Positions 1-9,200 of a stretch of 64,000 bases of DNA are shown piece by piece (positions within the stretch are counted from its first letter, which is position 1; every line of letters begins with the position of its first letter). Source of the DNA: Lactobacillus sp. ESL0700 (GTDB lineage: Bacteria > Bacillota > Bacilli > Lactobacillales > Lactobacillaceae); NCBI RefSeq assembly GCF_029392095.1, contig NZ_CP113930.1, forward strand, positions 744,001-808,000. Direction: 5' to 3'. The position numbers and the translations under genes were made by a program. The notes beneath the pieces are model-generated. The model had not been told where the DNA came from. It ran no database searches and worked only from the letters and a program-made list of their open reading frames with translations.

Positions 1-484
1 TTCTAAGAGTTTGTCAACGAGTATTGTTAATAGTGAAAGTGACTCAAAAGTAACAAGTGCTAACTATGCTTCAACAGTTTCACGCTATTCTGCTTTGAGT
101 AGTAGCAACTCGTCAATGCATGCGGCAGTATCAAATGAGAATTCTAGATCTGCGGCAAGTGCAGGAGCACATAATTCATCATCAATTAAGGCAAGTTTGT
201 CAAATTCGCAAAGCAAACTGACAGCAATTTCTACCTCTGCTTCAACAAGTTTGTCGGCAAGTAAAAATGCTTCTTCAGTAGCAGATTCAGCATTGAATTC
301 GAAAGAAGCTGAATATAATTCAGTTTCACAATCAGCATCAGCTTACATGTCTTCAGAAAGTAGATCAGCTAGTTATCACAGTACTAGTATGAATGAAAGT
401 GCAACTGATGAAACTAGTCGTTTGCATTCATCATTGTTGTCACAAAGACAGGAGTTATCAGCAAGTAAGCAGCGGTCATTATCA
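1..484 (+). repeat. Segment identical to 7653-8136 of the next SRR gene
   Basis: On direct reading, bases 1-484 match 7653-8136 with no difference. Identity stops abruptly at base 485. The left limit is set by the window edge, so the repeat may be longer. This suggests recent duplication or gene conversion between adjacent paralogs. Confidence 0.9.
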
Positions 485-3400
485 AACGCTGGTAGCTTAT
501 CAGATGCAGCAACACATTCTGAAATTGATAGTTTACTAGTTGATAACTCACAAATGAGTCAAAGCAGCAGCCAATCAATCGTTGACAGTCAAAGCAAGAG
601 CTTCAGTACATCAATCAGTGACAGCAATGTTTCGGCAAGTACCAGTCGTTCGACTAGTGAGAGTAATAGTAAGTCATTAGCAGACAGCAATTCCAAGAGT
701 TTAGAAGATTCGTTTGCCTCGGCAATAGCAGATTCAGGCAATTCGAATGCATCAACTAGTTTGAGTACATCGAAGAGTCAAAAAGATAGTCAGTCAAAGG
801 CCGACAGTGCTAGTGAGAGTTTCAGTACGTCAATTAGCGATAGTAATGTCTCCGCAAGTAAGAGTACATCAAAGAGTCAAAGCGACAGCAAGTCCGATGC
901 TGATAGTATTAGTGAAAGCTACAGCACTTCAACAAGTGAGAGCAACTCAAAAGTTGAGAGCCAAAGTAAGAGCTTTAGTGATTCAGTAAGCACGAGTGAT
1001 GCCTCAGCAAGTACCAGCACTTCGACCAGCCAACATGATAGTCAGTCAACATCTGTAAGTACCAGTGCTAGCACCTCCAAGAGTGAAAGTGATAGTAAGT
1101 CAGAGGCTGACAGTGCCAGTGAAAGCTACAGTACTTCAACAAGTGAGAGCAACTCAAAAGTTGAGAGTCAAAGTGAGAGCTTTAGTACTTCAATTAATGA
1201 TAGTAATATCTCAGCAAGTACTAGCACTTCAACTAGTCAGCATGATAGTAAGTCAGAGGCAGATAGTACTAGCGAAAGCTACAGCACTTCAACCAGTAAG
1301 AGTAAGTCTGTAGCAGATAGTGCCAGTGAAAGCTACAGTACATCAATCAGTGACAGTAATTCGAAAGTAGTCAGTGAGAGTCAAAGCTTTAGCTCGATGG
1401 TTAGTTCTTCAGGCAATGACAATTCTTCAGCAGATAGTAGCAATAGCACTAGCAACTCAAAGGCTCAGAGCCAAAGCGAAAGTTTTAGTACTTCGATTAG
1501 TAACAGCAATGTTTCAGCTAGTCAGAGTACTTCAAAGAGTCAAAGTGATAGCAAGTCGACTGCAGATAGTGCCAGTGAAAGCTTTAGTACATCAATCAGT
1601 GATAGTACTTCAACAGTAGTTAGTGCAAGTAATTCAAAGGTTGAAAGTCAAAGCAAGAGCTTTAGTGATTCAGTAAGTACCAGTGATTACTTGGCAAGTG
1701 CGAGTCGTTCAACTAGTGCAAGTCAAAGTAAGTCAAAGGCTGATAGTACTAGTGAAAGCTATAGTAATTCAATCAATAACAGTTCATATGTAGCTAGCTT
1801 AAGTGCTTCAACAAGTGCAAGAAATAGTAAGTCTGCGGCAGATAGTGCTAGTGAAAGCTATAGCACTTCATTAAGTGATAGTAACGTCTCAGCCAGTCAA
1901 AGCACATCAGATAGTCAAAAAGATAGCAGTGCGTCAGCAAGTGCAAGTACATCAACTAGTGAAAGTAACAGTAAGTCCACATTTGACAGTACTAGTGCAA
2001 GTGCATCGACAAGCACCAGCGATAGTAAGTCAATCGCTGATAGTGGCAGTCAAAGTTACAGTCAGTCACTACATGATAGTAATTCAGCAGTAATTAGCGC
2101 TAGCGAAAGTTATAGCCAAAGCACCTCAACAAGTGCTAGTGACAGTAAGTCGACGGCAGATAGTACCAGTGAAAGTTACAGTAATTCAATCAAGGATAGT
2201 AACTCAGCAGTAGTAAGTGCTAGCGAAAGTTATAGTCAAAGTACATCAACCAGTGCTAGTGACAGTAAGTCGGCAGCAGATAGTACCAGCCAGAGTTATA
2301 GTAAATCATTAAGTGAGAATAACTCATCAGCCAGTGCAAGTAACGCAACGGGCAGTAGCCAAAGTCAAAGCTTTAGTGACTCAGTAAGTACCAGTGATTA
2401 CATTGCAAGTACCAGTCGCTCAACGAGTGAAAGTAATAGTAAGTCGAAGGCTGATAGTGCAAGTGAAAGTTACAGTAATTCAGTTAAGAATAGTTCATTT
2501 GCAGCAAGTTTGAGCACATCAACCAGTGCAAGCAATAGTAAATCAACTGCCGATAGCACAAGTGTCAGTGGTAGTGCAAGCACATCGACCAGTCAGAGTG
2601 ACAGCAAGTCGCTAGCTGATAGTACAAGTGCTTCAGCTAGCGCAAGTAACTCACAAGTTGAGAGTCAAAGTAAGAGCTTTAGCACATCAGTAAGTGACAG
2701 TGATTACCTTGCAAGCAACAGTCGCTCAACGAGTGCAAGCCAAAGCAAGTCAGAAGCAGATAGTACTAGTCAAAGTTATAGTGCATCAGTCAACAACAGT
2801 TCATATTCTGCAAGCTTGAGTGCATCGGCAAGTGCAAGAGATAGTAAGTCAACTGCAGTTAGCGCTAGCGAAAGCTATAGCAACTCGTTAGCTGATAGTA
2901 GCAGCTTGGCAAGTCAAGTTGCTTCAACGAGTGCAAGCAACAGCAAGTCAGCTGCCGATAGTACAAGTGAAAGCTACAGCTCTTCATTGAGTGACAGTAA
3001 TTCAGCAGCTAGTGCAAGTAACTCATTGGTTGCTAGTCAAAGTAATAGTTTCAGCACTTCAATCAGTGGCAGTGATTACTTGGCAAGTGTTAGTCGCTCA
3101 ACTAGTGAAAGTAATAGTAAATCAAAGGCTGATAGCGAGAGCGCAAGTTACAGTACTTCAATTAGTGATAGTAATTACTTGGCAAGTACCAGCCGCTCAA
3201 CGAGTGAGAGTAACAGTAGGTCAATGGCTGGAAGTTCTAGCGACAGCTACAGTGCTTCAGTTAATAACAGCTCATACTCCGCAAGTTTGAGTACTTCAAC
3301 TAGTCAGAAGGACAGCCAATCAGCAGTCGACAGTACTAGTGAAAGTTACAGTAAATCAGTAAGCGATAGTAATTCTTCTGCAAATACAAGTACTTCAACG

Positions 3401-5401
3401 AGTACAAGTGACAGCAAGTCAGCTGCAGAAAGTAACAGTAAGAGTTACAGTTCATCATTAAGTGACAGTAATTCAGTAGTTACAAGCAACAGCCAAAGTT
3501 ACAGTACTTCACTAAGTGACAGTGCTTCAGTATCAAATGATGTCAGCTTGAGTACAAGCAAGTCACTTAGCTTGAGCAACTCAATTGTTCTTAGTCAAAG
3601 TGACAGCTATAGCTTATCAATTAGCAATAGCGATTACCTTGCAAGTATCAGTCGTTCAACAAGTGAGAGTCGTAGCCACTCACAAGCTGAAAGCGCAAGT
3701 GAAAGTTACAGCATTTCAGTCAACAACAGTTCATACGCAGCAAGCTTGAGCACATCAACAAGTCAAAGCAATAGCCAAGCTTCTGCAATCAGTGCAAGCG
3801 AAAGTTACAGCAAGTCACTGAGTGATAGTAATTCATCTGCAAGTACAAGTACTGCCACAAGCCAAAGTGATAGTAGATCAACGGCTGACAGTACCAGTCA
3901 AAGCTACAGTTCATCATTGAGCAACAGCAATAGTTCAGCTAGTGATAGTAACTCAATCGCTTTAAGTCAGAGTTACAGCTTCAGCTTATCAATTAGTAAC
4001 AGCGATTATCTTGCCAGTGTCAGTCGTTCAACTAGTTACAGTCTAAGCAAGTCAATGGCTGACAGTACAAGTGAGAGTTACAGTAACTCAGTCAACAACA
4101 GTTCTTACTCCGCAAGCTTGAGCTTATCAGCTAGTCAACGAGACAGTGAGTCTGCGGCAAGCAGTTCTAGCGAAAGTTACAGTAAGTCATTGAGTGAGAG
4201 TGGCTCGGTATCAAATGACCTCAGCCTTAGTTCAAGCAAGTCACTTAGCTTAAGTAACTCAATTGCTGAAAGTCAAAGTGATAGCTTCAGTCTTTCAATT
4301 AGTGATAGTGACTACACTGCAAGTCTAAGTACTTCGGCTAGTCAAAGAGATAGTCAATTTAAAGCTGATCGAGCTAGTGAAAGCTATAGCACGTCACTTA
4401 GCCTTAGCAATTCGATTGTTCTTAGTCAAAGTGAAAGTTACAGCACATCAATTAGTGACAGTAACAGCTCAGCTAGTGCAAGTATGAGTAAGAGTAACTC
4501 GATTGTAAGTAGTGCAAGTGAAAGCTTGAGTACATCGATCAGTGATAGTAATAGTTCAGCTAGTGCAAGTACCTCAACAAGTGAGAGTGAAAGCACATCA
4601 GTTGTCTTAAGTACCAGCGAAAGCGAAAGTACTTCGGTCAGCGACAGCAATAGCTCAGCTAGTGCAAGCAAGAGTGCGAGTGAGTCAACTTCAACTGTAG
4701 TCAGTGCCAGCGAGAGTACATCAATTAGCAAGAGCAAATCTTCTGCTGATGAATGGAACGGCAACTGGGACAACGGTGGCGGTAACTACGTACCATCTAA
4801 CACACTATCTGCTTCGAACTCAGCATCTACTTCAACCTCAACGTCGAATGCCACAGAAAATGCGGTAAGTATGGAATTGCATCATAATGCTTACGTTTAT
4901 GATGAGAATGGTAACCGGGTTGGTGATCTGGTGATGACAGCTCACACAAGCGTTGATACATATGGCGATCAGCAATTGATTAATGGTACGTACTACTACT
5001 ACATTGGTGATAATCATTATGTAGTTGCTCGTAACTTCATTGGCTTTGAAGGCAAGTTGCGCCATAATGCTTATGTTTACAACTCTAAAGGTAAGCGAAT
5101 TGGCAAGACGATATTGAAGCGCGGCAAGAAGATGAAGGCCTTTGAGACAATTCATGCTAAGGGTCGGAAATTCTACAGTATTTTGCATGGTAAATATATT
5201 GCAGCTGGTAACTTTAAGGGTAGCGAATTGCGTTTAAAGCACAATGCTTATGTTTACGACAAGAAGGGTCATCGACTTGATGTCAAGATGTTAGGCAAGG
5301 GTCAGAAGATTAAGACCTATGGTACTAAGACAATCAAGGGTAAGAAGTACTACCATCTACGTCATGGTCGTTATGTCTTAGCTAAGAATTTCAAAAAGTA
5401 A
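2..5401 (+). CDS. Serine-rich repeat surface protein with C-terminal SLAP repeats (5' end outside window)
   Basis: The C-terminal part (1799 codons) of a giant cell-surface protein. The reading frame is open to the left edge. The first visible residues match residue ~482 of the complete paralog at 6208, so roughly 480 codons including the signal peptide should lie upstream. Residues ~1-180 are Ser-rich but not strictly periodic. Residues ~180-1580 are Ser-X dipeptide repeats (X mostly D, T, A, K, E, Q, N) punctuated by SDYLAS, SRSTS and NNSSYSASLS motifs. A Trp/Gly/Asn hinge (WNGNWDNGGG) follows near residue 1583. The last ~175 residues hold three SLAP repeats, each starting HNAYVY, the domain by which S-layer proteins bind the wall non-covalently. 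There is no LPXTG. SRR proteins are usually O-glycosylated adhesins; glycosylation and adhesion are inferred here. Confidence 0.93.
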   Translation, partial: SKSLSTSIVNSESDSKVTSANYASTVSRYSALSSSNSSMHAAVSNENSRSAASAGAHNSSSIKASLSNSQSKLTAISTSASTSLSASKNASSVADSALNSKEAEYNSVSQSASAYMSSESRSASYHSTSMNESATDETSRLHSSLLSQRQELSASKQRSLSNAGSLSDAATHSEIDSLLVDNSQMSQSSSQSIVDSQSKSFSTSISDSNVSASTSRSTSESNSKSLADSNSKSLEDSFASAIADSGNSNASTSLSTSKSQKDSQSKADSASESFSTSISDSNVSASKSTSKSQSDSKSDADSISESYSTSTSESNSKVESQSKSFSDSVSTSDASASTSTSTSQHDSQSTSVSTSASTSKSESDSKSEADSASESYSTSTSESNSKVESQSESFSTSINDSNISASTSTSTSQHDSKSEADSTSESYSTSTSKSKSVADSASESYSTSISDSNSKVVSESQSFSSMVSSSGNDNSSADSSNSTSNSKAQSQSESFSTSISNSNVSASQSTSKSQSDSKSTADSASESFSTSISDSTSTVVSASNSKVESQSKSFSDSVSTSDYLASASRSTSASQSKSKADSTSESYSNSINNSSYVASLSASTSARNSKSAADSASESYSTSLSDSNVSASQSTSDSQKDSSASASASTSTSESNSKSTFDSTSASASTSTSDSKSIADSGSQSYSQSLHDSNSAVISASESYSQSTSTSASDSKSTADSTSESYSNSIKDSNSAVVSASESYSQSTSTSASDSKSAADSTSQSYSKSLSENNSSASASNATGSSQSQSFSDSVSTSDYIASTSRSTSESNSKSKADSASESYSNSVKNSSFAASLSTSTSASNSKSTADSTSVSGSASTSTSQSDSKSLADSTSASASASNSQVESQSKSFSTSVSDSDYLASNSRSTSASQSKSEADSTSQSYSASVNNSSYSASLSASASARDSKSTAVSASESYSNSLADSSSLASQVASTSASNSKSAADSTSESYSSSLSDSNSAASASNSLVASQSNSFSTSISGSDYLASVSRSTSESNSKSKADSESASYSTSISDSNYLASTSRSTSESNSRSMAGSSSDSYSASVNNSSYSASLSTSTSQKDSQSAVDSTSESYSKSVSDSNSSANTSTSTSTSDSKSAAESNSKSYSSSLSDSNSVVTSNSQSYSTSLSDSASVSNDVSLSTSKSLSLSNSIVLSQSDSYSLSISNSDYLASISRSTSESRSHSQAESASESYSISVNNSSYAASLSTSTSQSNSQASAISASESYSKSLSDSNSSASTSTATSQSDSRSTADSTSQSYSSSLSNSNSSASDSNSIALSQSYSFSLSISNSDYLASVSRSTSYSLSKSMADSTSESYSNSVNNSSYSASLSLSASQRDSESAASSSSESYSKSLSESGSVSNDLSLSSSKSLSLSNSIAESQSDSFSLSISDSDYTASLSTSASQRDSQFKADRASESYSTSLSLSNSIVLSQSESYSTSISDSNSSASASMSKSNSIVSSASESLSTSISDSNSSASASTSTSESESTSVVLSTSESESTSVSDSNSSASASKSASESTSTVVSASESTSISKSKSSADEWNGNWDNGGGNYVPSNTLSASNSASTSTSTSNATENAVSMELHHNAYVYDENGNRVGDLVMTAHTSVDTYGDQQLINGTYYYYIGDNHYVVARNFIGFEGKLRHNAYVYNSKGKRIGKTILKRGKKMKAFETIHAKGRKFYSILHGKYIAAGNFKGSELRLKHNAYVYDKKGHRLDVKMLGKGQKIKTYGTKTIKGKKYYHLRHGRYVLAKNFKK

Positions 5402-5423
5402 TTAGATAAATAAAAATAATCAA

Positions 5424-5462
5424 AAAATCCGTTAGAACAGAAAAAGTTCTAGCGGATTTTCT
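5424..5462 (+). terminator. Rho-independent terminator of the first SRR gene
   Basis: A 15-bp stem (5424-5438 with 5446-5460, one G-U pair) with a 7-nt loop ends in a T run, 23 bases after the stop codon. Confidence 0.9.
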
Positions 5463-5514
5463 TTGGCTATTAAAAATACAGTACTAATCAAGTTAAGAAC
5501 GATATCGTGAGAAT

Positions 5515-5560
5515 AAAATTGGTAAAAAAGTCATTCATTTCAAGCTTTTTTACCAATTTT
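5515..5560. repeat. 16-bp perfect inverted repeat
   Basis: The arm at 5515-5530 (AAAATTGGTAAAAAAG) is the exact reverse complement of 5545-5560, separated by 14 nt. It follows the first terminator closely and could be a second terminator or a remnant of a mobile or REP-like sequence. No gene adjoins it. Confidence 0.7.
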
Positions 5561-5977
5561 AGATATTGAAGAAATAATGGACTTATAAAAAGTAAGAAAA
5601 GAGAAAATGATATTAATATTTCATTGGATAATTGTTATTTGTTATAAATATAAATTTCTGAGAATTTTGGTAACAATCATATCTACCTTATAAATAGGTT
5701 TGACTACATAAGCTATTAATATAAATATATTATATTATTGTATAGTATTAATTAAAAATATTAAGATTCCGTAAAATTTTTTGAAATATTAATATTTATT
5801 TAGCAAACAAGATAAATACGTACTTATTAGTAATAGGTAACTCTGTTATTTAATGGTTTACCGTAATTTGTAGATTATATCTAGATTGTAAGTGGCAATT
5901 TAACGATATATTTTGGTAGCTGTACATAGGTTTGTTATAAATTAATGTCTTAATTGCATGTCGATTGACGTTGAATT

Positions 5978-5996
5978 CACAATGATAATCATTATA
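5978..5996. promoter_or_regulatory. Fur/PerR-box-like palindrome
   Basis: The stretch AATGATAATCATTAT (5981-5995) matches 16 of 19 positions of the classical Fur box when aligned over 5978-5996. It overlaps a PerR-like TTATAAT half site. The region is AT-rich and the match is not conserved upstream of the third SRR gene, so chance is possible. Confidence 0.35.
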
Positions 5997-6097
5997 ATAA
6001 TTGTTATAGTTATGTTGTCAACTATGTGACTTGTATATTAATGTAATTGTTATTGATAGAGATAACAGATAGTTCGGTTTTATTATTGCATATTGTA

Positions 6098-6207
6098 ATG
6101 ATGCGAGCAGCTTTCTCTAGTTTAATTGGTGTTAATTGAATTTGATATCAAGTAATGGACAACCATCATGAAAACAAAGTTAACTATTATTAAGTTAGGT
6201 GTATATA
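6098..6207 (+). promoter_or_regulatory. Conserved untranslated leader of SRR gene 2, including its RBS
   Basis: About 110 bases closely resemble 26876-26983 in front of the third SRR gene. Shared elements are GCTTTCTC, GTTAAT, CAAGTAA, a 4-bp hairpin (6155-6166) and TATTATTAAGTTAGGTGTAT. The RBS AGGTG is at 6197-6201, six bases before ATG 6208. It settles the start, because the in-frame GTG at 6199 lies inside the RBS itself. Confidence 0.65.
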
Positions 6208-6230
6208 ATGGTAAATTCAGATCAAAATAA
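6168..6230 (+). other. Possible upstream small ORF overlapping the SRR start
   Basis: A 20-codon frame begins ATG at 6168 and overlaps the SRR start in another frame. Its first 12 residues (MKTKLTIIKLGV) resemble the 12-residue frame MKSELSIIKLGV at 26944 before the third SRR gene. No good ribosome binding site precedes it. The similarity may only reflect conserved DNA around the RBS. Confidence 0.2.
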
Positions 6231-9200
6231 AAATTTAAAGAAAGAGTTAAGTGAAAAAGAAAAATTAGATAAAATTCGTTCAATTAAGCGTAATTTATTA
6301 GCAGCTGGTACTGCTGGACTTGGCGGTATTCTAGGAGGTTTGTTAAATTCCCCACAAGTAGCGCACGCGGCGACTAATGTTCCTAAGGTTAAGACAACTA
6401 ATTATGAACACTTATTGGTTAATGCTAATTCAGCAGTGATTCCCGCTTCACAGACTACGCAAAAGCAGACTGTGCAAGGTAATTCGACTAATACGTCTGA
6501 GGCACTTAGTCAAAAGCAGACTGAGACTACAGATGAAACAGTTCGTACTAACTCACAGTCCGCTGTCGATCAAAATGAAGCACAAAGTACAGTGACTAAG
6601 TCACAGTCAACGGCTAGTTCTGCGTCAACTACAGCCTCAGCTTCGACAAGTGCCACCAGCAAGGCAGATCAAGTTAAAGAACAATCACAGGCTGAAAAAG
6701 GGACGCCAGCAGCTCAAAGCTCAAATTCAAAAACTAGTTATGAAATTATTTCAGAAGCTAGTTCAGTAGCCAATGATTTTAATAATACTAGTGCCAATCA
6801 CTCTTCGTTAACTTCTTATGTATATAATTCAAAGTCCAAGAGTTTAGCTAGTAATAGTGCTGATACATCAGGGTCAAAGAGTTTTGCATCGCAAACTGTA
6901 AGATCCAAGTCATTGTCAGAGTCAATTTCTGCCAGTATAGCTGACAGTCAGATGCTTGCAGGAATGAATGATGATGATAATAATCTTAACAGTATGATTG
7001 TCGATCAGGATTCAAATAGTACTTCGCTGGCGATCGACAATGATTCCAAACTAAATTCAACTGTTATTAAAGATAGTACTGATTTTCAAGAAGAGGTGGA
7101 GAGCAGTAAAGCAGCTTCAGCTAGTCTGGAGAGTGATCAAGCAGGAAGCTACAATGATAGTAAGAGTGCCAGTCTGCTGTCTTCATATAGTGTTAGTGTG
7201 CAAGGGAGTAAGAGTCAAAGCTTTTCAGATTATAAGAACAGCAGCTTTTCCGATTCAGGTTCACAAAGTACTGCAATTAGTAATGAAGAAAGTAATGAAG
7301 CTTCGATATCAAATGCAGCCAGTACAGCTGCTTCAATGAGTCAAGCTGCTAGTACGGAAAAAAGTTCAAGTTTTGAGTCAACAAGTAAATGGATAATTGA
7401 AGGAAGTAAGCAAGCAGCTTCAGCGAGTCAGAAAGACAGCACGGCACTTTCGAATGTTATTTCCGAAATGAATTCATATTCAGAATCTTTGTCGAGTGCC
7501 AAATCAGTGGATATGAGCTACTCAATTTCAGCTGCAAGTTCGGCAATTGACAGTATGAAATCTGAAGCCTTCGATCTGAGTCATTCAATCAGTCATAGTA
7601 ATTCACTGAAGGACTCAGATATGGCAAGTTTGAGTGCAGCTTCGTATGGTGATTCTAAGAGTTTGTCAACGAGTATTGTTAATAGTGAAAGTGACTCAAA
7701 AGTAACAAGTGCTAACTATGCTTCAACAGTTTCACGCTATTCTGCTTTGAGTAGTAGCAACTCGTCAATGCATGCGGCAGTATCAAATGAGAATTCTAGA
7801 TCTGCGGCAAGTGCAGGAGCACATAATTCATCATCAATTAAGGCAAGTTTGTCAAATTCGCAAAGCAAACTGACAGCAATTTCTACCTCTGCTTCAACAA
7901 GTTTGTCGGCAAGTAAAAATGCTTCTTCAGTAGCAGATTCAGCATTGAATTCGAAAGAAGCTGAATATAATTCAGTTTCACAATCAGCATCAGCTTACAT
8001 GTCTTCAGAAAGTAGATCAGCTAGTTATCACAGTACTAGTATGAATGAAAGTGCAACTGATGAAACTAGTCGTTTGCATTCATCATTGTTGTCACAAAGA
8101 CAGGAGTTATCAGCAAGTAAGCAGCGGTCATTATCAGATGCGGCAAGTCAAGCGGATAAAGCAGTACACTCAGCAATTGAAAGTCTGTTAGTTGATAACT
8201 CGCAAATGAGTCAAAGCAGCAGTCAATCGATAGCTGATAGTAAGAGTGAAAGCTTTAGTAATTCGATCAGTACTAGCGACTATAAAGCAAGTACCAGCCG
8301 TTCAACAAGTGAAAGTAATAGTAAGTCATTAGCAGACAGCAATTCCAAGAGTTTAGAAGATTCGTTTGCCTCGGCAATAGCAGATTCAGGCAATTCGAAT
8401 GCATCAACTAGTTTGAGTACATCGAAGAGTCAAAAAGATAGTCAGTCAAAGGCTGACAGTGCTAGTGAGAGCTTCAGTACATCAATTAGCAACAGTAATA
8501 TCTCAGCAAGTCAGAGTACATCAAAGAGTCAAAGCGACAGCAAGTCCGATGCCGATAGTACGAGTGAAAGTTATAGTAATTCAATCAGTGCAAGTAACTC
8601 GAAGGTTGAGAGTCAAAGTCAGAGCTTCAGTACCTCAATCAGTGACAGCAATGCCTCAGCAAGCGCAAGTCGTTCAACTAGTGAGAGTAATAGTAAGTCA
8701 TTAGCAGACAGTAATTCAAAGAGTTTAGAAGATTCATTTGCCTCGGCAATAGCAGATTCAGGTAATTCGAATGCATCAACTAGTTTAAGCACATCGAAGA
8801 GTCAAAAGGATAGTCAGTCAAAGGCAGACAGTGCTAGTGAGAGTTTCAGTACTTCAATTAGCAATAGTAATGTCTCAGCAAGTACGAGTACCTCAGCTAG
8901 TCAACATGACAGTAAATCAAAAGCTGATAGTAATAGTCAAAGTTACAGCACCTCAATCAGTGACAGTAACTCGAAGATTGAGAGTCAAAGTCAGAGCTTT
9001 AGCTTATCAGTAAGTACAAGTGATGCCTCAGCAAGTACGAGTGCTTCAACAAGTAAGCATGATAGTGAATCAGCATCTAATAGTAACAGTGCAAGTACTT
9101 CGACTAGTCAACATGACAGTAAATCCAAGGCTGACAGTCAGAGTGAAAGCTATAGTACTTCAACAAGTGAGAGCAATTCGAAGGTTAAGAGTCAAAGCGA

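Larger units (their letters stand above)
5402..6207. other. 806-bp AT-rich intergenic region between SRR genes 1 and 2
   Basis: It holds the terminator at 5424, the inverted repeat at 5515, a long very AT-rich stretch (about 5580-5970) with no supportable gene, a Fur-box-like palindrome at 5978 and the leader at ~6098-6207 shared with the third SRR gene. A TTGTATATTA block near 6030 resembles a -10 region and has a counterpart (TTGTATAGTA) upstream of the third SRR gene, but no convincing -35 is seen. Confidence 0.7.

Noticed and set aside
807..3290. Many open frames of 60-100 codons in the other + frames of the SRR genes
   Set aside because: They repeat the same VRV/QQV-like pattern, which is only the shifted reading of Ser-X codons. 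They have no start signals of their own.
6199..6207. GTG 6199 (and 26975) as start of the SRR proteins
   Set aside because: These codons lie within the AGGTG ribosome binding site itself. ATG 6208 and ATG 26984 are correctly spaced and conserved.
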